From positions 1-56,602 of the IMG/VR virus record IMGVR_UViG_3300033064_001798: a DNA stretch of 56,602 bases. One strand, 5' to 3'. The DNA is from a virus. Made by a program: the position numbers and the translations under genes. Shown piece by piece: positions 38,194 through 46,277 of this stretch (positions within the stretch are counted from its first letter, which is position 1; each line of letters starts with the position of its first letter). Under the pieces are notes generated by a model. The model saw only the letters and a program-made list of their open reading frames with translations. It searched no databases and had not been told where the DNA came from.

Positions 38194-38221
38194 TTGACAA
38201 ATGGTATTATATGTGCTAAAC
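38194..38221 (+). promoter_or_regulatory. sigma-70-like promoter, rightward
   Basis: TTGACA (38194-38199) and a weak -10 (TAAACA at 17 bp, ending one base past this range, or CTAAAC at 16 bp). It stands 31 bases before the clamp-like gene. Confidence 0.6.
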
Positions 38222-38252
38222 ATATATTAAACAATAAACAAAGGAGGAAAAA

Positions 38253-39620
38253 ATGGAACTAAGTAAAGACAATATCGACTTAACATGTAACGAATTAATA
38301 GGATTATTTGATGGTGGGGATGATTATGACCCAAATACCGATGATGAGAAAACTGTAAAAGATTTAATCATTGACATGTGCGGTGATCTATACGATACAG
38401 ATATATTGACCGCTGAGTCAGCATGGGTTATTAATAAAATTGGTGTACCAATCCCAAGTGCTACATTAATAGACCTTGGGATTACAAGTATAGATGATTA
38501 TAATTTTGATATTAAATCAGATATCAAAGAAGAGATTAAAAAAACTGAGATTATTGAAGAAGACATTTCAGCAATTGAAAATGATGAGACGTATACCGAA
38601 AATACAGATATGGTTGCTATATCTCAAATTAAGTTTAAAGAGATTTTAAAGCTATTAAAGCCAGGAATCGGTACTAAAAACTCAATGGTTAATAATGCGA
38701 CACATGTAATATTCGATCATGACACAGTAATGAGTTTTAACGGGGAAACGACAGTCTTCCATCCATTTATTACAAGAGTTAATGGGTCAGTACCTTATAA
38801 CTATTTGGTGGCTATTGTGGGCAAATTTGGGCCTAATGACATTATTGAAATAAGCTCATCTGCTGATATTTTAAAGCTTTCATCTGGTAAAAGTGAGTTT
38901 ACATTAATATTGGATTGTACATCGCCACCTGATTTTGATATTCAGGCATTAGATTGGATGGAATTACCAACTGATTTTTTAACTGGTTTAGAAGTATGCC
39001 ATGATTCAGCGCATGATAGTGAAGATTTTGGTATTATTTCATGTATTAAATTTAGAATGGATAGTCTTGTTGCTTTTGACAATATCAGTGCTGTAAAATA
39101 TATCATGGAAGACTCAATTCCAGATACAGTTTTTATTCCAAAGAAGATAGCAAAGTTATGTTACACCAAATTTGAGCCAAATATGGTAGCTGTTAATGAG
39201 TCATGGATTTTATTTAAAAACAATGAAGGTGTTGCAGTTGGTGGACAAACAATGTTTGGGGATTACCCAACTACAAAAAGCTTCTTCAAAAAACCAACAG
39301 CCGAAGTATTTAAATTTAATCAGAAACATTTTGCAAGTTTACTTGAAAGAGCTTCAATAGTTGCTGATGAAGATGATAATAACAACAAGAAAATTGAAAT
39401 TGAATTATTCCCGTTGAAATTGACTTGTAGAGCTGGAAATGGTGTTGGTATGTTTCAAGAAGATTTGGATATTAATTATACTGGTGAACAAATGGTCTTT
39501 AGTGTTATACCAAAGACACTTATTAATATAATTAAAAATACTGACGAGCTATTTTTAACAGAAAATACAATCGGATATGAAACTGAAAATGTTCTTGGCA
39601 CAGTAAATATAATTAAATAG
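38253..39620 (+). CDS. sliding clamp-like protein with acidic N-terminal extension
   Basis: 455 residues. From about 120 onwards the alternating strand pattern (FKEILKLLKPGI, VMSFNGETTVFHPF, FKFNQKHFASLLERA, VFSVIPKTLINII) resembles the DNA polymerase III beta clamp of three repeated domains. The first ~115 residues are acidic and not part of a clamp. The phage also encodes polymerase (41269) and clamp loader (46278), so a clamp is expected. AAAGGAGG before ATG. Fold assignment is by pattern. Confidence 0.65.
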   Translation: MELSKDNIDLTCNELIGLFDGGDDYDPNTDDEKTVKDLIIDMCGDLYDTDILTAESAWVINKIGVPIPSATLIDLGITSIDDYNFDIKSDIKEEIKKTEIIEEDISAIENDETYTENTDMVAISQIKFKEILKLLKPGIGTKNSMVNNATHVIFDHDTVMSFNGETTVFHPFITRVNGSVPYNYLVAIVGKFGPNDIIEISSSADILKLSSGKSEFTLILDCTSPPDFDIQALDWMELPTDFLTGLEVCHDSAHDSEDFGIISCIKFRMDSLVAFDNISAVKYIMEDSIPDTVFIPKKIAKLCYTKFEPNMVAVNESWILFKNNEGVAVGGQTMFGDYPTTKSFFKKPTAEVFKFNQKHFASLLERASIVADEDDNNNKKIEIELFPLKLTCRAGNGVGMFQEDLDINYTGEQMVFSVIPKTLINIIKNTDELFLTENTIGYETENVLGTVNIIK

Positions 39621-39628
39621 AGGCTATC

Positions 39629-39808
39629 ATGAAAAAAATAAAATATATAGTAGAGGAAGGAAAATGCAAAACAAAATGTAAGATATGCGATGGTAAGTTT
39701 GTCGGCGGTGGTGCGTCATGTTATACATGCCCAAATTTTATAAGCAGAGATATGAATAGAAAAACTGTGGCCTGTAAGAAATATTCATGGTGGACAATTA
39801 TTGTATGA
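39629..39808 (+). CDS. zinc-finger small protein with cassette junction, 59 aa
   Basis: Cysteines CKTKCKICDG, SCYTC, AC give a likely zinc site. It ends KYSWWTIIV with an ATGA overlap to the next gene, a degenerate form of the small-family junction; here no GGAG is left in the terminal codons. A rather weak AGAGG precedes ATG. Confidence 0.65.
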   Translation: MKKIKYIVEEGKCKTKCKICDGKFVGGGASCYTCPNFISRDMNRKTVACKKYSWWTIIV

Positions 39809-39987
39809 GGGATAAAAGATTTAATAAAAATACAAGGATAGTTGGTCGTGGGACATTATGTGATGCTGATAATTTTTATAGAGTTGGTCAAGTATGTCTT
39901 ATATGCGGTTATCGCGTTGGTATAAATCACCACAATGTATTTTGCAACTATGTAAAGCCAAATAAATGGTCAGAGATAACAATATAG
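39805..39987 (+). CDS. small protein with family-type C-terminus, 60 aa
   Basis: 60 residues ending KPNKWSEITI, with CDA, CLICG and FC cysteines; no MKNKFKxGD start. Starts by ATGA overlap at 39805; stops with TAG. Same length and Cys-bearing style as 11907-12089 (both contain VRVG/YRVG-like and CNR/CNY), so the two may be related. Confidence 0.68.
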   Translation: MRDKRFNKNTRIVGRGTLCDADNFYRVGQVCLICGYRVGINHHNVFCNYVKPNKWSEITI

Positions 39988-40002
39988 AAAGGTAAAAAAG
40001 TA

Positions 40003-40260
40003 ATGGCGAATTTAAAAAGAAAAAACAATAAAAGAAAAATTGATAGACAAATTAAGGAGATTATTAAAATAACAGAGTGTGAAAATTGTCAGAAATTGAA
40101 TAGTAAGTACAATAGAATATTATCTCATTATTCTGATATTGTTCATCATGTTTTAGGTACTTATAAAGAGGATGATGTTTTAATAGGTATTTTAGATGAT
40201 ATAGTAAGTGATTTTACGAAAGTTAGAAAAAACCCAAACTATAAGGTAGATAAAAAATGA
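40003..40260 (+). CDS. hypothetical protein with CxxC, 85 aa
   Basis: Basic N-terminus (NLKRKNNKRKIDRQ), one CENC pair, then helical. Overlaps the nucleotidase start by four bases (ATGA). AAAGG upstream of ATG. Function unknown. Confidence 0.65.
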   Translation: MANLKRKNNKRKIDRQIKEIIKITECENCQKLNSKYNRILSHYSDIVHHVLGTYKEDDVLIGILDDIVSDFTKVRKNPNYKVDKK

Positions 40261-40829
40261 AAACTAACATAATGTTCGATATTGATGGAACCTTAGTTGA
40301 CTTTTTAACAGTTTTAGAGACTATTATAAAGTCTATGTATGGGGCAACATTGTCGGACAAATCAAAATTTAAAATCACAGGGTTGCTACCTAATGGCAAT
40401 CAGTTAAGCTTAAAGAAAATAAGTAAAGCGATTGATGAGACTATGCGTTGTATTAGTTTGATGAAACCTATGGATGGTGCTGTTGAGTTCGTTCAGGAGT
40501 TGCATAAGGCCACTGGTGAACCGATTCTACTTGTAACAGCCAGAGATAAAAGACATGCTAATTACACGAACGAATTGATTAGCAGATATTTTGATGTTCC
40601 ATATTTTTTAGCTATGGTTGATAGTTATAAAGACAAACTTAGTTATATTGCTGGTGTTGATTACTATATTGAGGACAGGCGCGCTTGTATTAATTATTTA
40701 TCAGGAAACGGTAAAAAAGTGCTTGCTCCCATCAGGCAGTATAATGTGATTGATAACCCTAATGGCAATATTGAGTTCTTTGATAGCTTTGTGGATCTTA
40801 TGCCAAGAATAAATGAATTTGTGAGGTAA
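40257..40829 (+). CDS. HAD-family 5'(3')-deoxyribonucleotidase-like protein
   Basis: 190 residues. HAD motif I MFDIDGTLVDF at the start, motif II VTARD around residue 96-100 and motif IV-like YYIEDRRA around 138-145. Resembles the NT5C deoxyribonucleotidase type found in phages, which adjusts nucleotide pools. Translationally coupled to the preceding gene. Confidence 0.78.
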   Translation: MKTNIMFDIDGTLVDFLTVLETIIKSMYGATLSDKSKFKITGLLPNGNQLSLKKISKAIDETMRCISLMKPMDGAVEFVQELHKATGEPILLVTARDKRHANYTNELISRYFDVPYFLAMVDSYKDKLSYIAGVDYYIEDRRACINYLSGNGKKVLAPIRQYNVIDNPNGNIEFFDSFVDLMPRINEFVR

Positions 40830-40830
40830 T

Positions 40831-41061
40831 ATGAGAAAATATATAAGGCTTGAAGTAAAAAATTATATTTGTAACAAATTGCAGTTTCCTAATAATGGTG
40901 ATGGTGTATATGCAAACAGGATCATTGTTAAAATGGATAAAAAAGGCCCAAGATATGAAATTATAGCAGACGAGTATAGCAAGTGGACCATTGACCGATA
41001 TACAACGTGTTTAAAAATTATGGAATCATTAAAGAACAAATGGAGGGAAATATGCACATAA
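40831..41061 (+). CDS. small protein with family-type C-terminus, 76 aa
   Basis: Basic, beta-looking protein ending LKNKWREICT. The C-terminal codons AAATGGAGGGAAATATGCACA contain GGAGGG, the ribosome site of the gene at 41052, whose ATG lies inside this end. So the junction works as in the SH3/KOW-like arrays although the N-terminal motif is absent. Confidence 0.7.
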   Translation: MRKYIRLEVKNYICNKLQFPNNGDGVYANRIIVKMDKKGPRYEIIADEYSKWTIDRYTTCLKIMESLKNKWREICT

Positions 41062-41276
41062 AAATTGATTTTACAGTCGATGAGCTTGGTTCTGAAATTT
41101 CTTTAGTGACAGATCACGGTGCCTTTAGAATACCGTATTGCTCTGCGAAAATAAATATTGAGAACAATGAAATAGCAACTTGTATGCTTGAGGTAGAGAT
41201 TAAAGAGTTGGTTGCAAATATCCCAATTGATGAATGTAACTATACAATTGTTAAAAGGGATGAGAATAATGCATAA
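41052..41276 (+). CDS. hypothetical protein, 74 aa
   Basis: Short alpha/beta protein (HIKIDFTVDELGSEIS...). ATG 41052 is set by GGAGGG nine bases before it; it overlaps the end of the upstream gene by 10 bases and the polymerase start by 8. Function unknown. Confidence 0.65.
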   Translation: MHIKIDFTVDELGSEISLVTDHGAFRIPYCSAKINIENNEIATCMLEVEIKELVANIPIDECNYTIVKRDENNA

Positions 41277-43911
41277 TAACCAATTTTGTCAACTACACAA
41301 TCATAGTTATTTCAGCACATTAGATGGGCTACCGTCACCTGAAACCTATGCAAAGCGGGCATCTGAAATGGGTTATCAGCATCTTGGGTTGTCGGATCAT
41401 GGCTCAGTGTCAGGACTAATAGAGCATCAAAAAGCGTGCGAAAAATATAATATTCATCCCGTGTTAGGTTGCGAAGGCTATCTAACCCAACATATGCATA
41501 TAAAGCAAAAGGGTGTAAAAAATTCCCACATAAACTTTTTCGTGAAAAATGCAAAAGGTTGGGGTACCCTAATGCGTTTAATGACTATATCGAATAATAT
41601 TGGATTTTACTATAGAGCCAGATTGGATTTTGATTTGTTGCTAAATACAGATCTAGATGGTTTAATAATAACAACTGCATGCGCTGGAAGTTTCATAAAC
41701 TTAGAAGGTGGCATTGATTTCTTCTGGAAACTTCATAACAAAATTGGTGATAATTTATATATAGAAATAATGCCACATAGAATAGATATGCAAAAAGATA
41801 TACACAGCGCGATTACTAAACTTGTTGAAAAAGATCTCTCATTAGAAAAACAGATAATTGGGACAAATGATAGTCATTATGCATTGAAGGATGATGACAT
41901 AGCTCAAGAAGTTCTGTTAGCTGTAAACAGAAGGGCTAAATGGGATGACCCTAAGCGTTTTTCATTTGGTTTCAATGGCTTACATTTGCGTTCCGCTTCT
42001 GAGATGCAGATCGAATTCAGAAAGCAAAACCATTTTGACATGGATGTTATAAATAATTCTTTGACAAATACTATTAACTTAGCAGAAAGATGTGAATTTA
42101 TAATACCAAAAAAAGAAATATGTTTACCGGCAGTACAGTATAAAGAAGAAATATCAGAAGATGACAAAGTATATGGTATAGCGTTGGAAGGGTATAAAAG
42201 GATATTTGGTGGTGAATTAGTAGATGGAGAGTATAAAGAAAGACTTGATTTTGAATTTGCTCTATTGAAAAGTAAAGGGTTTCTAAGATACTTTCTATTA
42301 GTGTGGGATTTACTTGAATATTGTAAAAAAGATGGAATACCTGTAGGTCCAGGCAGGGGTAGTGTTTCAGGGAGTTTGCTTGCATATTTAATGGGAATAA
42401 CAAAAGTTGACCCAATGGAGCATGGTTTATTTTTTGAAAGGTTTATAGCGATCGGAAGGGCAGATTATCCAGATATAGATCTAGACTTCGGTGATGTTAA
42501 AAGACATAAAGTTAAAGAGTATTTAGAAAAAACATATGGCTCAAATAGGATTTGTAGCATACCAACTTTTATAACTATTAAAGATAGAGGTGCTATAAGA
42601 GATGTATGTAGAGTTTTTGATGTGCCAGAAAAAGAGGTTGATGAGTTTGCAAAGTCTATATGGAGAGATGACACAATAAAATCTGCATGTATCAAGACAC
42701 CTGTTGGTAGGGAATTTTATAAAAGCCATAGAAAAGAAGTTGACTTGGCTATGAAGTTAGATGGAACGATTAAGTCTATGGGCAGACATGCCGCCGCTTT
42801 AGTGGTATCTGGAGAAGATTTAACGCAGACTGATAAGACTTGCTTGAAAACAGTAAGCGGTATGGCAACTTCATGTTGGAGTATGAGCGATGCTGAGTAT
42901 TGTGGGCTTATGAAGCTCGATGTGTTATCTTTAAATACGTTAACTGTCATAGATGAATGCGAGAGGCTTATAGGCGGTGGGTTTTCAGTAGATGATATAC
43001 CGATGGGTGATAAAGATGTATTTGGTATGTTGGATTCTTGTAAACTAGCTGGAGTATTTCAAATGTCATCTCACACTTTTATTGATTATGTATCGGGAAT
43101 GGGTGTTAGTAGCTTTAATGATATTGTTGCATCGTTAGCCCTTGTTAGACCTGGACCTATGGATAGTGGGATGTCAGATGATTATGTGAATAGAAAGCAT
43201 GGGCATGATTGGGTCAAATCACATCCAATTTATGAAGAAATAACAAAAGATACATTTGGAATTTGTGTGTATCAGGAACAGATGTTACAAGTTATAAGTA
43301 GGTTGGCAGGATTGCCATTTGCTACTGCTGATAAGATTAGAAAAGTTATTGGTAAAAAGCGTGATGCTAAAGAGTTTGAGCCTTTTAAAATTCTGTTTAT
43401 TGAAGGGTGTGCAAAAGAAAAAACATTCACCAAATCAGAAGCTGAGAGTTTTTGGGGAGGATTGTTAAAATGGAGTGAGTATGGATTTTCAAAAGCACAC
43501 TCGGTTGCATATGGTATGATTGCATATTGGACAGCGTGGCTAAAGTATCACCATACAACAGAGTTTGTATGTGCACATTTAACTTATGCAAATGAGAAAG
43601 ATGGTATTGTTAAGGAATCAAAGGGATTAGGTTATAAGTTTATTCCACCTAAAATTGGAATAAGTGGCCCTATCAAATGGGTCGCAGATGGTGACAAAAT
43701 CTTTGCGCCTTTTGTGGCTATAATGGGAGTTGGTGAGAAGGTTGCAGATGCTATTGGTAAGCCAGTTAAGAGTCATAATTTCGGATTCTTTAAAAGAGGG
43801 ACACCAAGAGCAAAAGGTAAGACAGAGGCTTTACTAAGGGATATTGGCGCATATGATAAGAATGATGTGCCTTGGCAAATAAATGATTATATGGAAATGA
43901 AAATCTTTTAA
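41269..43911 (+). CDS. dnaE: DNA polymerase III alpha subunit (DnaE-type)
   Basis: 880 residues, shorter than bacterial DnaE (about 1,160). N-terminal PHP domain with LHNHSYFSTLDG, LSDHG and NDSHY metal-ligand motifs intact, so a proofreading nuclease is possible. Family C core: VGPGRGSVSGS, YPDIDLDFGD (two catalytic Asp), KLDVLSLNTL (third Asp), ICVYQEQM and FSKAHSVAYG. The C-terminal OB/tau-binding part is reduced. Start at 41269 precedes the PHP motif directly; the overlap suggests coupling with the gene before. Confidence 0.94.
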   Translation: MHNNQFCQLHNHSYFSTLDGLPSPETYAKRASEMGYQHLGLSDHGSVSGLIEHQKACEKYNIHPVLGCEGYLTQHMHIKQKGVKNSHINFFVKNAKGWGTLMRLMTISNNIGFYYRARLDFDLLLNTDLDGLIITTACAGSFINLEGGIDFFWKLHNKIGDNLYIEIMPHRIDMQKDIHSAITKLVEKDLSLEKQIIGTNDSHYALKDDDIAQEVLLAVNRRAKWDDPKRFSFGFNGLHLRSASEMQIEFRKQNHFDMDVINNSLTNTINLAERCEFIIPKKEICLPAVQYKEEISEDDKVYGIALEGYKRIFGGELVDGEYKERLDFEFALLKSKGFLRYFLLVWDLLEYCKKDGIPVGPGRGSVSGSLLAYLMGITKVDPMEHGLFFERFIAIGRADYPDIDLDFGDVKRHKVKEYLEKTYGSNRICSIPTFITIKDRGAIRDVCRVFDVPEKEVDEFAKSIWRDDTIKSACIKTPVGREFYKSHRKEVDLAMKLDGTIKSMGRHAAALVVSGEDLTQTDKTCLKTVSGMATSCWSMSDAEYCGLMKLDVLSLNTLTVIDECERLIGGGFSVDDIPMGDKDVFGMLDSCKLAGVFQMSSHTFIDYVSGMGVSSFNDIVASLALVRPGPMDSGMSDDYVNRKHGHDWVKSHPIYEEITKDTFGICVYQEQMLQVISRLAGLPFATADKIRKVIGKKRDAKEFEPFKILFIEGCAKEKTFTKSEAESFWGGLLKWSEYGFSKAHSVAYGMIAYWTAWLKYHHTTEFVCAHLTYANEKDGIVKESKGLGYKFIPPKIGISGPIKWVADGDKIFAPFVAIMGVGEKVADAIGKPVKSHNFGFFKRGTPRAKGKTEALLRDIGAYDKNDVPWQINDYMEMKIF

Positions 43912-43924
43912 AAAGGAGAATAAA

Positions 43925-44452
43925 ATGAAATATCGTTATGAGTGTAAAAAATGTGGCTTTGTAGGAGTTAATAGTTATCACACAATTTGTTGTGGAAAAT
44001 GTGGTTCGACAAGCTTACTGTTGAGTAGATTTAGGGATGAGGATGGTGGTGTAATTAAAGATATAAAAGTTCAAGTGGGTGGAAAGGACATATCAAAAAA
44101 TGTAAAAATTGAATTATCAGGCAAAAAAGTAATTAAAATATTAAAACAAAAATTTATAGACATGCAAGCTGAAAATGAAAAATTAAAAAGTAAACTTGCA
44201 GAATCGGAAAGAATGAAAGCGTTTTATAGATCTTTTTCTGATGACTATGTGAAAAAACTAAAAACTATGGACCGTTTAGTAGGCGACGCGGTAAAAAGGG
44301 CAGATAAAAAAGTCCCAGATTTAGAGGACTATATAGCCAATCTGGTCCCAGAGTGTTCAAATTGCCACTGGAGAGACAACTATAATCAAGATTGGGGTAC
44401 AAATATGTGCGATGGTTGTAAAATTTTAGATTTAAGTTGGAAACATAAATAA
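43925..44452 (+). CDS. zinc-ribbon plus coiled-coil protein, 175 aa
   Basis: N-terminal rubredoxin-like ribbon (YECKKCG, CCGKCGS), a helical Lys/Glu-rich middle (80-130) and a C-terminal CSNCHW ... CDGCKILDLSWKH module. That last module is repeated in the next gene. AAAAGGAG before ATG. No function recognised. Confidence 0.7.
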   Translation: MKYRYECKKCGFVGVNSYHTICCGKCGSTSLLLSRFRDEDGGVIKDIKVQVGGKDISKNVKIELSGKKVIKILKQKFIDMQAENEKLKSKLAESERMKAFYRSFSDDYVKKLKTMDRLVGDAVKRADKKVPDLEDYIANLVPECSNCHWRDNYNQDWGTNMCDGCKILDLSWKHK

Positions 44453-44463
44453 AGGAGGTTAAA

Positions 44464-44664
44464 ATGGATGCTCATGGGGATATGTATGAAGAAATTGAAT
44501 ACCTAAAAGACCAACTTTTAAAAGCTAAGAAATATATTTTAAACCTTCAACCATATTGCAACAATTGTGAAAGTGATATGGTTGATGAGGACCAGTGCGA
44601 AGGTTGTAACAGAAAGGCTTTTAATTGGTCGCATCGAGAATTTGATTTAGATGAAGATTTTTAA
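44464..44664 (+). CDS. small zinc protein related to the preceding gene's C-terminus
   Basis: 66 residues. A short helix (EEIEYLKDQLLKAKKYIL) then CNNCESD ... CEGCNRKAFNWSH, matching the C-terminal module of 43925-44452 (CSNC ... CDGC ... LSWKH). It looks like a partial tandem duplication. AAAGGAGG before ATG. Confidence 0.72.
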   Translation: MDAHGDMYEEIEYLKDQLLKAKKYILNLQPYCNNCESDMVDEDQCEGCNRKAFNWSHREFDLDEDF

Positions 44665-44672
44665 AATAAAGC

Positions 44673-44700
44673 TTGACAAAAGGTATTTTATGTGTTAGGT
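44673..44700 (+). promoter_or_regulatory. sigma-70-like promoter for tRNA cluster
   Basis: TTGACA (44673-44678), 16-bp spacer ending GTG, TTAGGT (44695-44700); preceded by AATAAAGC. First tRNA begins 31 bases downstream. Confidence 0.72.
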
Positions 44701-44730
44701 TATATTTATGATTAACGAGAAACAAAATAT

Positions 44731-44804
44731 CGGGAAGACAGCGGAGAGCGGACTGTGATTTGGATTCATGGCAACGGCTGGTGCAACTTCAGCCTTCCCG
44801 ACCA
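44731..44804 (+). tRNA. tRNA-Pro (TGG anticodon), divergent
   Basis: CGGGAAG acceptor pairs fully with CTTCCCG, followed by A73 and encoded CCA; C1 and A73 are typical of bacterial tRNA-Pro. Anticodon loop TTTGGAT (TGG). The D-arm is short and pairs poorly, and the T-loop reads TGCAACT instead of TTCRANY, so the elbow is unusual. Still likely functional given the intact acceptor and CCA. Confidence 0.75.
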
Positions 44805-44813
44805 TAAATTGTG

Positions 44814-44902
44814 GTGGCTATGTTGGAATTGGTAGACATGGGAGGTTGTGGTCCTCCTGTCCTTAACTGGATGTGTGAGTTCGAGCCTCACTAGTCACAC
44901 CA
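44814..44902 (+). tRNA. class II, leucine-type tRNA with GTG (His) anticodon
   Basis: 89 nt. Acceptor GTGGCTA/TAGTCAC (one G-T), A73, encoded CCA. D-arm segment GGAATTGGTAGAC and a long variable arm (TGTCCTTAACTGGATGT) match bacterial tRNA-Leu. Anticodon stem GGAGG/CCTCC is perfect with loop TTGTGGT, so the anticodon is GTG. T-arm GTGAG TTCGAGC CTCAC is perfect. A true tRNA-His would have a short variable loop and C73 with G-1. Leucyl-tRNA synthetase does not read the anticodon in E. coli, so leucine charging with CAY decoding is possible. Confidence 0.85.
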
Positions 44903-44924
44903 TAATTTACTAAAAAGGATTTGC

Positions 44925-45491
44925 ATGAATAAAGAAGATTTATTAACACCAGAAAAATTGAAAGAATTATTAAATTATGACTCTGATACCGGATTGTTCA
45001 CTTGGCTGGAAAGGGTTGGTGATGACCGTTTTATTAAGATGTTTAACACAAGATATGTAGGTAAGGTCGCTGGATCTATATGACAAGATCGTAGTAGGGG
45101 AAATGTTGTTCGTAATATAAAAATTAATATAAGATTATATAATAAACTATATAGTTTTCAAGCCCATCGTTTAGCATGGTTGTACATGACAGGTAAGTTG
45201 CCTGAAGACCAGATAGACCATATAAACGGTGATCCCACCGACAATAGGTGGGAAAATTTAAGAGATGTTACTAATAAAGAAAATCAAATGAATAGAAAAT
45301 TAGGGAGCAATAATACTTCTGGTTTTGTTGGTGTATATTGGGACAATTCACACGACAGGTGGAGATCTCAAATATGGCATAATAGTAAAAAAGTAAATAT
45401 TGGATCATTTAAAAACAAACAAGATGCCATAGAAGCAAGAAAACAAGCTAATATCAAATACGGATACCATGAAAATCATGGTAAAAGGTAA
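44925..45491 (+). pseudogene. HNH/AP2 homing endonuclease gene with in-frame stop
   Basis: Opens NKEDLLTPEKLKELLNYDSDTG and stays in one frame to YGYHENHGKR, except for a TGA at 45081-45083 (codon 53) where relatives have Trp or similar. HNH part (AHRLAWLYMTGKLP, QIDHINGDPTDNRW) and AP2-like part are intact. A distal 103-residue piece could start at 45180. Inserted right after the tRNA pair. Confidence 0.88.
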
Positions 45492-45514
45492 ATTTATAAT
45501 AAAAGGAGAACAAA

Positions 45515-46165
45515 ATGAAAGAAAATTACACTGAGATTATTTTACTGTTAGACAAAAGCGGTTCAATGGGATCTGTTTTAGATGATACAATTGGTGGATA
45601 TAACCAGTTTATCAAAGACCAAAAGGACGCTGATGGCGAAGCTAAGTTCACTCTTGTACTATTTAATAATTTTTATAGGACCATCTATGATGCTATTGAT
45701 ATCCAAGAGGTGCCAGAGTTAACCACAGACACATATAAAGTAGGTAGCACAACAGCTTTATATGACACAATTGGATACTCTATAAGCAACTTAGGCAATA
45801 GACTTGCTAAAATGGAGGAGGCAGATCGGCCAGAGAATATTGTATTTGTTATTTTAACAGATGGGGCAGAAAACGCAAGTAGGGAAATGGATAGTGACTC
45901 AATTTTTAAAATGATTACGCACCAAACAGAAAAGTATAATTGGGACTTTGTGTTCCTTGGTGCTAATCAGGACGCTTTTAAAGAATCAGGAAAACTTGGT
46001 TTTTCAAAAGGGTCTACTATGACATACTCTGCTGGTGAAACAGTAAGCGCATTTGGTTCCATGTCAAGAGGTTTAAGTGAAACAAGAATGGGCAAGAGAT
46101 CATCCGGTACGGATTATTTTAATGATGCTGATAGAAAAGTACAGGATGATGCGTTAAAGAAATAG
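45515..46165 (+). CDS. von Willebrand factor A domain protein
   Basis: 216 residues. MIDAS metal site DKSGSMG (residues 13-19), a TTALYD threonine segment near 85 and LTDGAEN near 118 are in VWA order. These domains bind metal and protein partners; in phages they are found without assigned role. AAAGGAG before ATG. Followed five bases later by the tRNA-Ser gene. Confidence 0.85.
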   Translation: MKENYTEIILLLDKSGSMGSVLDDTIGGYNQFIKDQKDADGEAKFTLVLFNNFYRTIYDAIDIQEVPELTTDTYKVGSTTALYDTIGYSISNLGNRLAKMEEADRPENIVFVILTDGAENASREMDSDSIFKMITHQTEKYNWDFVFLGANQDAFKESGKLGFSKGSTMTYSAGETVSAFGSMSRGLSETRMGKRSSGTDYFNDADRKVQDDALKK

Positions 46166-46170
46166 TAAAT

Positions 46171-46254
46171 GGTGGGCACGTCAATGATGACAAATAGTCT
46201 TGAAAACTATGGCTGGTAAAACCGTAGAGGGTTTGATTCCTTCGCCCACCGCCA
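46171..46254 (+). tRNA. tRNA-Ser (TGA anticodon)
   Basis: 84 nt class II tRNA: acceptor GGTGGGC/GCCCACC, G73, encoded CCA; anticodon stem ATAGT/ACTAT with loop CTTGAAA; long variable arm; T-stem GAGGG/CCTTC (one G-T). G73 is normal for serine. The D-loop (AATGAT) has no GG and the T-loop is TTTGATT (T at 56), so the usual D-loop/T-loop contacts are altered. Confidence 0.85.
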
Positions 46255-46277
46255 TCAACAAAAAAAGGAAGAAAACA

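Noticed and set aside
38253-38600. Separate gene for the acidic N-terminus of the clamp-like protein
   Set aside because: The frame is continuous, with no internal ribosome site plus start at the junction near residue 118-120 strong enough to split it.
42098-42415. Antisense frame inside the polymerase gene
   Set aside because: Leu/Phe/Ser-rich composition typical of an antisense shadow; the sense frame is a clear polymerase.
44814-44902. Ordinary tRNA-His
   Set aside because: The long variable arm, A73 instead of C73 and the Leu-type D-arm do not fit tRNA-His; only the anticodon does.
44925-45491. TGA recoding (TGA read as Trp)
   Set aside because: TGA is the regular stop in most ATGA junctions here, and no tRNA with TCA anticodon is seen; a nonsense mutation in an HNH gene is simpler.
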